This document shows positions 1-5,835 of a stretch of 16,653 bases of DNA, piece by piece. Below the pieces are notes generated by a model, which ran no database searches, had not been told where the DNA came from, and was given only the letters and a program-made list of their open reading frames with translations. The stretch's first letter is position 1; each line of letters starts with the position of its first letter. The translations under genes were made by a program, and so were the position numbers. Origin of the DNA: Pseudomonadota bacterium (GTDB lineage: Bacteria > Pseudomonadota > Gammaproteobacteria > Burkholderiales > Burkholderiaceae_C); contig JAEYPG010000640.1 of assembly GCA_023410975.1 (NCBI GenBank), positions 1 through 16,653 of the forward strand, in the 5' to 3' direction.

Positions 1-102
1 GGGCCTGCTATAGCGGCCCTGGCGAACGGGCCGCAGGCTTGCACGGCCCGCCTGCGTGCCATCACGGCTGCCAACGTCAGCGCCGCCCAGCAGGTCCCGT
101 AA
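1..102 (+). CDS. possible C-terminal fragment of an unidentified protein
   Basis: Frame 1 is open from the window edge to a TAA at 100-102 and encodes 33 residues, ending in a small, Ala-rich segment (…ITAANVSAAQQVP). It would converge on tsaD, with 21 bases between the two stop codons. I do not recognise the protein. The opposite strand is also open over most of this stretch, so coding potential is not proven. It could equally be an intergenic region. Confidence 0.25.
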   Translation, partial: GPAIAALANGPQACTARLRAITAANVSAAQQVP

Positions 103-123
103 AGGCAAATCGTTCACAGCTTC

Positions 124-1158
124 TCAGGCCTCGGCCAGCGGCCAGCGCGGCTTCACGTCGAAGGCGTAGTCGTGCGCGGGCACCGCCCGGCCGCTCTGCA
201 GCCGCATCGCGCCGGCCAGGGCGATCATGGCGCCGTTGTCGCTGCACAAATGCAGCTCGGGGTAGTGCACGCGCACGCCGACGCGGCGGCACAGGCTGTT
301 GAGCCGCATGCGCAGCGACCGGTTGGCGCCCTCGCCACCGGCCACCACCAGCCGCTTCAGCCCCGTGGCCTTGAGCGCCTTCATGGACTTGGCGCTCAGC
401 ACGTCGACGATGGCTTCCTGCGTGCTCGCCGCCAAGTCGGCCTTGGGCTGTTCGCACACGTCGGGGCCGAGCTTGCGCAGCTGCGTCATCACGGCCGTCT
501 TGAGCCCGGCGAAGGAGAAGTCGAGGTTGCCGCTGTGCATCAGGGGCCGCGGCAGCTCGAAGGCGCTGGCGTTGCCGAACTCGGCCAGTCGCGACAGCGC
601 CGGCCCGCCCGGGTAGCCCAGCCCCAGCAGCTTGGCCGACTTGTCGAAGGCCTCGCCCGCGGCGTCGTCGATGGTTTCGCCCAGCAATTCGTACTCGCCC
701 ACGCCCTGCACGCGCATGAGCTGCGTGTGGCCGCCCGAAACCAGCAGCGCCACGAAGGGAAACTCGGGCGGATCGTCGGAGAGAAACGGCGACAGCAGGT
801 GCCCTTCGAGGTGGTGGATGCCCAGCGTCGGCTTGCCCAGCGCCGCGGCCAGGGCGCAGGCCACGCCCGCGCCGACCAGCAGCGCGCCCGCCAGGCCCGG
901 GCCGCGCGTGTAGGCCACGACGTCCACATCCTCCAGGCTGCAGCCCGCGTCGATGAACACCTGGCGCGCCAGCGGCAGCACGCGGCGGATGTGGTCGCGC
1001 GAGGCCAGCTCCGGCACCACGCCGCCATAGGCGCGGTGCATCTCGATCTGGCTGTGCAACGCGTGCGCGCGCAACCGGGGCACGCCGCCGTCGGGCGGCA
1101 GCTGCACCAGCGCCACGCCCGTCTCGTCGCAGGAGGATTCGATTCCCAGCACATTCAT
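124..1158 (-). CDS. tsaD: tRNA N6-threonylcarbamoyladenosine transferase TsaD
   Basis: TsaD is the catalytic subunit that transfers the threonylcarbamoyl group from TC-AMP to A37 of ANN-decoding tRNAs, working in the cytoplasm with TsaB and TsaE. The 344-residue product has the usual family length. It starts with the conserved MNVLGIESSCDET, carries the metal-binding HxxxH (H116, H120 in HHLEGH), SGGHTQL at about 141-147, and a late CSDNGAMIA ATP/metal motif. I chose the ATG at 1156-1158 because the family signature begins right there; an upstream in-frame start at 1215 would add 19 unrelated residues and run into the nasT side. It is divergent from nasT with only 68 bp between the start codons, so the two promoters must be closely packed. 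tsaB and tsaE are not nearby. Identification is from motifs and is very secure. Confidence 0.97.
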   Translation of the reverse strand: MNVLGIESSCDETGVALVQLPPDGGVPRLRAHALHSQIEMHRAYGGVVPELASRDHIRRVLPLARQVFIDAGCSLEDVDVVAYTRGPGLAGALLVGAGVACALAAALGKPTLGIHHLEGHLLSPFLSDDPPEFPFVALLVSGGHTQLMRVQGVGEYELLGETIDDAAGEAFDKSAKLLGLGYPGGPALSRLAEFGNASAFELPRPLMHSGNLDFSFAGLKTAVMTQLRKLGPDVCEQPKADLAASTQEAIVDVLSAKSMKALKATGLKRLVVAGGEGANRSLRMRLNSLCRRVGVRVHYPELHLCSDNGAMIALAGAMRLQSGRAVPAHDYAFDVKPRWPLAEA

Positions 1159-1226
1159 GGTGCGGCAGTGTAGCCAGCGGGGCATCGGCGCACTTTCATG
1201 GCGTAAAGCTTGCAAGCCGGGATGGC

Positions 1227-1859
1227 ATGAAATCTACGCAGGCCCTGCGCATCGTCATCGTCGCGCCTGACTCGCTGCACCCCGACCCGTCCGATACCGC
1301 GGCGATGGTCGAGGTCGAGCGCTCGCGCAGCCTGCGCATCGGGCTGCTGCAGCACGGCTACAACATCGTCGCCGTGCTGCCCATCGACCCCTTCCTGCCG
1401 GAGCGGCTGGCCCAGATCCAGCCCGACATGATCATCGTGGACGCCGAGAGCCAGGCGCGCGACACGCTGGAGCACGTCGTGATGGCCACGCGCGACGCGC
1501 GCCGGCCGATCGTGCTGTTCACCGACGACGAGGACACCTCGCACGTGGGCGACGCCATCGCCGCCGGCGTGACGGCCTACGTCGTGGCGGGCTTGGCGCC
1601 CGAGCGCATCAAGTCGGTGCTGGACGTCGCCATGGCGCGCTTTCGCCACGAGCAGGAACTGCGCCGCGAGCTGGCCGATGCCCGCAAGCAACTCGACGAG
1701 CGCAAGCTCATCGAGCGCGCCAAGGGCCTGCTGATGAAGCGCCAGGGCATCGACGAGGCCCAGGCCTACGCCCGGCTGCGCAAGACGGCCATGGACAAGG
1801 GCCTGAAGGTGGCCGAGGTGGCGCAGCGCATCATCGACGTGGCCGACCTGCTCGGCTGA
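1227..1859 (+). CDS. nasT: NasT-type ANTAR response regulator (transcription antiterminator)
   Basis: The 210-residue product has an N-terminal receiver-like domain (about 5-125, with D72 in IIVDAES at the usual phospho-acceptor area), a coiled-coil linker (about 135-160) and a C-terminal ANTAR domain (about 151-206, with ERKLIERAKGLLMKR and the terminal helix VAEVAQRIIDVADLL). ANTAR proteins bind paired hexaloop hairpins in nascent RNA and prevent formation of a terminator. In characterised systems NasT is held inactive by NasS until nitrate or nitrite is sensed. Its likely target is the leader at 1999-2133, just downstream and ahead of nrtA. No nasS gene is adjacent. The start ATG follows a weak GGGA; an alternative start is not obvious. 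I infer the nitrate role from family resemblance plus the transporter context. Confidence 0.9.
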   Translation: MKSTQALRIVIVAPDSLHPDPSDTAAMVEVERSRSLRIGLLQHGYNIVAVLPIDPFLPERLAQIQPDMIIVDAESQARDTLEHVVMATRDARRPIVLFTDDEDTSHVGDAIAAGVTAYVVAGLAPERIKSVLDVAMARFRHEQELRRELADARKQLDERKLIERAKGLLMKRQGIDEAQAYARLRKTAMDKGLKVAEVAQRIIDVADLLG

Positions 1860-1872
1860 ACCTCCCACGTCC

Positions 1873-1931
1873 TGCACGGCCGGGCACCAAAGCAGCGCAG
1901 CCCGGAGGGCCTTGCAGCCCGCCTTGGTGCA
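1873..1931 (+). promoter_or_regulatory. putative NtrC upstream activating region (half-sites)
   Basis: Half-sites resembling the NtrC consensus (TGCACC-N5-GGTGCA) occur here: TGCAC at 1873, GCACCAA at 1884-1890 and TTGGTGCA at 1924-1931. GCACCAA and TTGGTGC form a 7-bp inverted repeat with centres about 40 bp apart, roughly four helical turns. They lie about 65-125 bp upstream of the predicted start of the sigma-54 promoter, the usual range for an enhancer. No single full-length 17-bp palindrome is present, so this is a weak call. Confidence 0.35.
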
Positions 1932-1971
1932 CACGCAACGCAAAAGGCGGCGTTGCCTGGGCCAACAGGCC

Positions 1972-1987
1972 TGGCACAGGGATTGCG
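1972..1987 (+). promoter_or_regulatory. sigma-54 (RpoN) promoter for nrtABD
   Basis: TGGCACAGGGATTGCG matches the -24/-12 consensus TGGCAC-N5-TTGC, with GG at 1973-1974 and GC at 1985-1986 separated by exactly ten bases. Transcription would start about 12 bases after the GC, near 1998, directly before the first ANTAR-type hairpin. Sigma-54 promoters need an enhancer-binding activator, and NtrC is the natural candidate for a nitrogen transport operon. Confidence 0.8.
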
Positions 1988-1998
1988 AGATGCATGGC

Positions 1999-2020
1999 GG
2001 GAGGTCAAAGGCGATCTCCC
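1999..2020 (+). promoter_or_regulatory. ANTAR-target hairpin P1 (hexaloop AAAGGC)
   Basis: An 8-bp stem (GGGAGGTC 1999-2006 with GATCTCCC 2013-2020, including one G-U pair) closes a six-base loop AAAGGC at 2007-2012. Loop position 1 is A and position 4 is G, the two bases that define ANTAR RNA targets. It is the first structure in the predicted sigma-54 transcript. With P2 it forms the expected pair of hairpins. Confidence 0.8.
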
Positions 2021-2032
2021 AAGGAATTTGAA

Positions 2033-2064
2033 TGGCGTCCGGCCAAGGTCGGTCGGAAGCGCCA
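2033..2064 (+). promoter_or_regulatory. ANTAR-target hairpin P2 (hexaloop AAGGTC)
   Basis: The upper stem TCCGGCC (2038-2044) pairs with GGTCGGA (2051-2057) around a six-base loop AAGGTC at 2045-2050, again with A at position 1 and G at position 4. A lower stem of five pairs (TGGCG 2033-2037 with CGCCA 2060-2064) extends it across a two-base bulge. It lies 12-17 nt after P1, depending on whether the lower stem is counted. It ends 9 nt before the terminator, as expected for an ANTAR antitermination element. Confidence 0.78.
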
Positions 2065-2073
2065 ACAGGACGA

Positions 2074-2133
2074 CGGCGTCCCCATGCCTCGCGGCTGCAC
2101 TGCAGCGCGGGTCACAGGGACGCCGCTTTTTTT
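2074..2133 (+). terminator. intrinsic terminator in the nrtA leader (regulated)
   Basis: CGGCGTCCC (2074-2082) pairs perfectly with GGGACGCCG (2117-2125), and a run of seven T follows at 2127-2133. The 34-base interior can form a further stem around GCTG/CAGC. It lies 39 bases before the nrtA start, so it would stop transcription from both the sigma-54 promoter and nasT read-through unless antitermination occurs. An alternative small hairpin, GGACG-ACGG-CGTCC (2068-2081), would occupy most of the 5' arm and could act as antiterminator. Confidence 0.82.
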
Positions 2134-2172
2134 GCCCGCCGCAAAACCAACTGCCATCTGTAGGGACACCTG

Positions 2173-3432
2173 ATGAACAAGGACGCGATCAACATGGGAC
2201 GCCGCTCGATCGTCAAGGCCGCCGCCGCGACGGCCGCCACCTCCGGCCTGATTCCGGGGCTGCAGGCCGTGGTCTACGCCGCCGGCTCCGACAAGCCGGA
2301 GAAGGAGGAAGTGCGCATCGGCTTCATCCCGCTGACCGACTGCGCCTCGGTGGTGATGGCCTCGGTGCTGGGCTTCGACAAGAAGTACGGTGTGAAGATC
2401 GTGCCGACCAAGGAGGCCTCCTGGGCCGGCGTGCGCGACAAGCTCGTCAACGGCGAGCTGGACATGGCCCACGTGCTCTACGGGCTGATCTACGGCGTGC
2501 ACCTGGGCCTGGGCAGCCCCAAGAAGGACATGGCCGTGCTCATGGCGCTCAACAACAACGGCCAGGCCATCACGCTGTCCAAGGCGCTGGCCGACAAAGG
2601 GGCGGTGGACGGCCCTTCGCTGGCCAAGCTGATGGCCAAGGAGAAGCGCGAGTACGCCTTCGCGGGCACCTTCCCGACCGGTACGCACGCGATGTGGATG
2701 CACTACTGGCTGGCCGCGGCCGGCATCAATCCGCTGTCCGGCGCCAAGCTCATCACGGTGCCGCCGCCGCAGATGGTGGCCAACATGCGCGTGGGCAACA
2801 TGGACGGCTTCTGCGTGGGCGAGCCCTGGAACCACCGCGCCATCATGGACGGCATCGGCATCACCGCGAACACCACGCAGGACATCTGGAAGGACCATCC
2901 CGAGAAGGTCCTGGGCACCACGGGCGACTTCGTCAAGAAGTATCCCAACACCGCGCGCGCCGTGATGATGGCCGTGCTCGAAGCCGGCCGATGGATCGAT
3001 GCCAGCCTGCAGAACAAGATGAAGATGGCCGAGACGGTGGCCGACAAGGCCTACGTCAACACCAGCGTGGACGCCATCAACCAGCGCATCCTGGGCCGCT
3101 ACCAGAACGGCCTGGGCAAGACCTGGGACGACCCCAACCACATGAAGTTCTTCAACGACGGCGCGGTGAACTTCCCGTACCTGTCCGACGGCATGTGGTT
3201 CCTCACGCAGCACAAGCGCTGGGGCCTGCTCAAGTCCCATCCGGACTACCTGGCCGTCGCCAAGCAGATCAACCAGATCGACCTCTACCGCGAGGCCGCG
3301 TCGGCCATGAAGATCAGCGTACCCAAGGACGTGATGCGCACCAGCAAGCTCATCGACGGCGTGGTGTGGGACGGCAAGGACCCCGTCAAGTACGCAGACG
3401 GCTTCCAGATCAGGGCAGGCGTCGCCGCCTGA
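2173..3432 (+). CDS. nrtA: nitrate-type ABC transporter substrate-binding protein, exported
   Basis: This 419-residue protein belongs to the NrtA/CmpA group of periplasmic binding proteins, which capture nitrate (or bicarbonate in CmpA) for an ABC importer. The N-terminus has a twin-arginine-like export signal (GRRSIVK at about 9-15, then an Ala-rich stretch to about residue 35). After it come family features: IGFIPLTDCASVVMA, the ligand-loop region EASWAGVRDKL, MRVGNMDGFCVGEPWN, and HPEKVLGTT. The export signal argues against a cytoplasmic NasS sensor. The ATG at 2173 has AGGGA about 7 bases upstream; a second ATG at 2194 would still keep the RR motif. It is the first gene of nrtABD, preceded by a sigma-54 promoter and ANTAR leader. 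Nitrate is the likeliest substrate because of that regulation; the binding residues cannot prove it by eye. Confidence 0.9.
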   Translation: MNKDAINMGRRSIVKAAAATAATSGLIPGLQAVVYAAGSDKPEKEEVRIGFIPLTDCASVVMASVLGFDKKYGVKIVPTKEASWAGVRDKLVNGELDMAHVLYGLIYGVHLGLGSPKKDMAVLMALNNNGQAITLSKALADKGAVDGPSLAKLMAKEKREYAFAGTFPTGTHAMWMHYWLAAAGINPLSGAKLITVPPPQMVANMRVGNMDGFCVGEPWNHRAIMDGIGITANTTQDIWKDHPEKVLGTTGDFVKKYPNTARAVMMAVLEAGRWIDASLQNKMKMAETVADKAYVNTSVDAINQRILGRYQNGLGKTWDDPNHMKFFNDGAVNFPYLSDGMWFLTQHKRWGLLKSHPDYLAVAKQINQIDLYREAASAMKISVPKDVMRTSKLIDGVVWDGKDPVKYADGFQIRAGVAA

Positions 3433-3462
3433 CGAAGTCCCCGCACCCTTCAGGAGAACACC

Positions 3463-4359
3463 ATGGTCAGTGCCGTCTTTCACTCGCCCGCCGAGGCCGC
3501 CGCAGAAGCTCCCGCCAAGCCCGCCGCCACGGCCAAGCCCTCGCACGCGCCGGCCGCCAAGCCCTCGCTGGAGCGCCGCCCGCTCATCGACCTGCGCTCC
3601 CTGGCCGGCACCGTGCTGCCGCCGGTGGGGGGCATCGCGCTGCTGGTGGGGCTCTGGGCCCTGCTCACGATGAACAGCACCACCTTCCCGACGCCGGCGG
3701 CTACCTGGGAAGCCGCCGTGCAGCTGTTCGCGGACCCCTTCTACCGCAACGGTCCCAACGACCAGGGCATCGGCTGGAACATCCTCAACTCGCTGCAGCG
3801 CGTGGCCGTGGGCTTCGGGCTGGCGGCGCTGGTGGGCATCCCGCTGGGCTTCCTGATCGGCCGCTTCGCCGTGCTCAACCGCATGGTCTCGCCGCTGGTG
3901 AGCCTGCTGCGCCCGGTGTCGCCGCTGGCGTGGCTGCCCATCGGGCTGCTGGTGTTCAAGTCCGCCAACCCGGCCGCGATCTGGACCATCTTCATCTGCT
4001 CGATCTGGCCGATGGTGATCAACACCGCCGTGGGCGTGCAGCGCGTGCCGCAGGACTACCTCAACGTGGCGCGCGTGCTCAACCTCAGCGAGCTGACGCT
4101 GGCGCGCAAGATCCTCTTTCCCGCCGTGCTGCCCTACATGCTCACCGGCGTGCGCCTGTCGGTCGGTACCGCGTGGCTGGTGATCGTGGCCGCGGAGATG
4201 CTCACCGGCGGCGTCGGCATCGGCTTCTGGGTCTGGGACGAGTGGAACAACCTCAACGTGCAGCACATCATCATCGCCATCGTCGTCATCGGCGTGGTGG
4301 GCCTGCTGCTGGAGCAGGCGCTGGTGGCCCTGGCCAGGCGCTTCTCCTTCGATGACTGA
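3463..4359 (+). CDS. nrtB: nitrate-type ABC transporter permease
   Basis: The 298-residue membrane protein forms the channel of the importer. It has a long Ala/Pro-rich cytoplasmic N-terminus (about 1-40), then hydrophobic segments starting at about residue 50 (LPPVGGIALLVGLWALL). A typical binding-protein-dependent permease domain follows, with an EAA-type loop for ATPase contact (NVARVLNLSELTLARKILFPAVLP). The segment ending GVGIGFWVWDEWNN is typical of NrtB/SsuC-like permeases. The start follows AGGAGA by seven bases. It lies 30 bases after nrtA and its TGA at 4357-4359 lies 28 bases before the nrtD start. The extended N-terminus is low in complexity and probably not needed for transport. 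Substrate assignment rests on its neighbours. Confidence 0.9.
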   Translation: MVSAVFHSPAEAAAEAPAKPAATAKPSHAPAAKPSLERRPLIDLRSLAGTVLPPVGGIALLVGLWALLTMNSTTFPTPAATWEAAVQLFADPFYRNGPNDQGIGWNILNSLQRVAVGFGLAALVGIPLGFLIGRFAVLNRMVSPLVSLLRPVSPLAWLPIGLLVFKSANPAAIWTIFICSIWPMVINTAVGVQRVPQDYLNVARVLNLSELTLARKILFPAVLPYMLTGVRLSVGTAWLVIVAAEMLTGGVGIGFWVWDEWNNLNVQHIIIAIVVIGVVGLLLEQALVALARRFSFDD

Positions 4360-4387
4360 CCGCAACACACGAGCCCAAGGACCCACC

Positions 4388-5182
4388 ATGCAGAACTTCA
4401 TCAGCATCGAAGGCGCCGAGATGGTGTTCGACACCAAGAAGGGCCGCTTCCACGCGCTGCAGGGCATCGACCTGCGCATCGCCCAAGGCGAGTGCGTGTC
4501 GCTCATCGGCCACTCCGGCTGCGGCAAGAGCACGCTGCTCAACCTCATCGCCGGCCTGACGCGGCCCACCCGGGGCGTGCTGCTGTGCGAGAACCGCGAG
4601 ATCACCGGCCCTGGCCCGGAGCGCGCGGTCGTGTTCCAGAACCACTCGCTGCTGCCCTGGCTGAGCTGCTACGACAACGTGTACCTGGGCGTGGAGCGCG
4701 TCTTTGGCGCCAAGGAAAGCAAGGCCCAGCTCAAGGCGCGCACGCTGGCCGCGCTGGAGCTGGTGGGCATGAGCCACGCTACAACCAAGCGCCCCAACGA
4801 GGTCTCCGGCGGCATGAAGCAGCGCGTGGGCATCGCCCGCGCCCTGGCGATGGAGCCCAAGGTGCTGCTGATGGACGAGCCCTTCGGCGCCCTGGACGCC
4901 CTCACCCGCGCCAAGCTGCAGGACGAGCTGCTGCGCATCGTGGCGCGCACCAGGAGCACCGTGGTGATGGTCACGCACGACGTGGACGAGGCCGTGCTGC
5001 TGTCCGACCGCATCGTGATGATGACCAACGGCCCGGCCGCCACCATCGGCGAGATCGCCACCGTGGACCTGGAGCGCCCGCGCGACCGCGTGGCGCTGGC
5101 CGAGGACCTGCGCTACATCCGGCTGCGCAAGCAGGTGCTGGACTTCCTCTACACCCGCCACGGCGAGAAGCGCGCCGCCTGA
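4388..5182 (+). CDS. nrtD: nitrate-type ABC transporter ATP-binding protein
   Basis: The 264-residue cytoplasmic ATPase powers the importer. Walker A is GHSGCGKST (41-49), the Q-loop glutamine is Q84 in VVFQNHSLLPW, the ABC signature is VSGGMKQR (139-146), Walker B is KVLLMDEP (158-165), and the switch histidine is H197 in VTHD. The length fits NrtD, the single-domain ATPase; it lacks the binding-protein-like C-terminal domain of cyanobacterial NrtC. I chose ATG 4388, which has AAGGA seven bases upstream; an in-frame ATG at 4352 overlaps the nrtB stop but has no ribosome site and adds a non-conserved 12 residues. It is the last gene of the operon. No nitrate or nitrite reductase follows; transcription meets several terminators instead. 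Confidence 0.92.
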   Translation: MQNFISIEGAEMVFDTKKGRFHALQGIDLRIAQGECVSLIGHSGCGKSTLLNLIAGLTRPTRGVLLCENREITGPGPERAVVFQNHSLLPWLSCYDNVYLGVERVFGAKESKAQLKARTLAALELVGMSHATTKRPNEVSGGMKQRVGIARALAMEPKVLLMDEPFGALDALTRAKLQDELLRIVARTRSTVVMVTHDVDEAVLLSDRIVMMTNGPAATIGEIATVDLERPRDRVALAEDLRYIRLRKQVLDFLYTRHGEKRAA

Positions 5183-5212
5183 TTCCAACTTCAAGTCGTC
5201 AGTGAAAGTTCA

Positions 5213-5286
5213 CCGTTCGCCCTGAGCTTGTCGAAGGGCCTGTTGGCCGGTTGTGCCAGGGGCTTCGACGAGCTCAGCCCGAACGG
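5213..5286. repeat. REP-like inverted repeat (CCGTTCG…GTCGAAG family)
   Basis: Left arm 5213-5236 and right arm 5263-5286 are inverted copies matching at 21 of 24 positions, separated by 26 bases. The cores read CTGAGCTTGTCGAAG and its variant CTGAGCTCGTCGAAG. Flanking GTGAAAG (5202-5208) and CTTTCAG (5292-5298) suggest the symmetry extends to about 5201-5299. Sequences of this kind, ending in GTCGAAG, recur in many proteobacterial intergenic regions. Here it forms a long hairpin just after nrtD, between convergent operons. Confidence 0.75.
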
Positions 5287-5335
5287 GTTTTCTTTCAGTA
5301 CCAATGAAGAACTGGAATGACGCGTGCTGCAGTAG

Positions 5336-5369
5336 GGCGGCGGGGCCCGACTCCGGAACGCCGCCTTTT
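5336..5369 (+). terminator. candidate terminator downstream of nrtABD
   Basis: GGCGGCG (5336-5342) pairs with CGCCGCC (5359-5365) around a 16-base loop, followed by TTTT (5366-5369). It is weaker than the next one and lies only five bases upstream of it. Confidence 0.55.
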
Positions 5370-5373
5370 CCTT

Positions 5374-5409
5374 GGCGCCTGCGTGCCGCAGCACGCAGGC
5401 GCCTTTTTT
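5374..5409 (+). terminator. strong intrinsic terminator of nrtABD
   Basis: A perfect 13-bp stem (GGCGCCTGCGTGC 5374-5386 with its complement 5391-5403) has a four-base loop CGCA and is followed by six T (5404-5409). There is no T run on the opposite strand, so it acts on the plus-strand transcript. Confidence 0.9.
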
Positions 5410-5435
5410 ATGGGCGGCCAAAGTGCCGGGCCCAA

Positions 5436-5463
5436 GCAAAAGGGGCCTCTCGGCCCCTTTTGC
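5436..5463. terminator. symmetric terminator between nrtABD and isc operons
   Basis: GCAAAAGGGGCC (5436-5447) pairs perfectly with GGCCCCTTTTGC (5452-5463) around TCTC. Because the A and T tracts are inside the stem it can work in either direction, and it lies 19 bases from the fdx stop codon. It is the most likely end of the isc transcript. Confidence 0.7.
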
Positions 5464-5482
5464 TATTGCTCGTGCGCTTGGC

Positions 5483-5821
5483 TCAGTGTTTCTCGCGCGC
5501 GTGGTTGATCGAGTACTTCGGGATCTCGATCGTCACGTCCTGGTCCGAGATGATGGCCTGGCACGACAGGCGCGAGGTGGGCTCCAGGCCCCAGGCGCGG
5601 TCGAGCAGGTCTTCCTCGGCCTCGTCCATCTCGCCCAGGGACTTGAAGCCCTCGCGCACCACCACGTGGCAGGTGGTGCAGGCGCAGCTCAGCTCGCAGG
5701 CGTGCTCGATCTCGATGTGGTTGTCCAGCAGCGCCTCGCAGATCGAGGTGCCACGCTTGGCCTCGATGGTGGCGCCCTCGGGGCAGTACTCCGAGTGGGG
5801 CAGGATGCGGATGACGGGCAT
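5483..5821 (-). CDS. fdx: ISC-type [2Fe-2S] ferredoxin
   Basis: The 112-residue adrenodoxin-like ferredoxin donates electrons for Fe-S cluster assembly on IscU. The four cluster cysteines are C42, C48, C51 and C87, at the same positions as in E. coli Fdx (CELSCACTTC plus SRLSCQA). An extra C46 lies within the first motif, as is common in this family. The C-terminus IEIPKYSINH is typical. It is the last gene of the operon, 14 bases after hscA. No iscX follows; instead the symmetric hairpin at 5436-5463 ends the unit. Confidence 0.96.
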   Translation of the reverse strand: MPVIRILPHSEYCPEGATIEAKRGTSICEALLDNHIEIEHACELSCACTTCHVVVREGFKSLGEMDEAEEDLLDRAWGLEPTSRLSCQAIISDQDVTIEIPKYSINHAREKH

Positions 5822-5835
5822 GGGCGACTTTCGGT

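Noticed and set aside
1155..1943. Minus-strand open frame antisense to nasT (262 codons)
   Set aside because: nasT on the plus strand carries clear receiver and ANTAR domains; the antisense product is His/Gly/Ala-rich without any motif.
1950..1976. Hairpin GCCTG-GGCCAA-CAGGC as an additional ANTAR loop
   Set aside because: The six-base loop starts with G, and the structure lies upstream of the predicted transcription start.
2005..4605. Very long open frame antisense to nrtA-nrtB-nrtD (866 codons)
   Set aside because: It is His/Gly/Arg-rich with no family features, and it mirrors the third-position GC bias of the real genes on the other strand.
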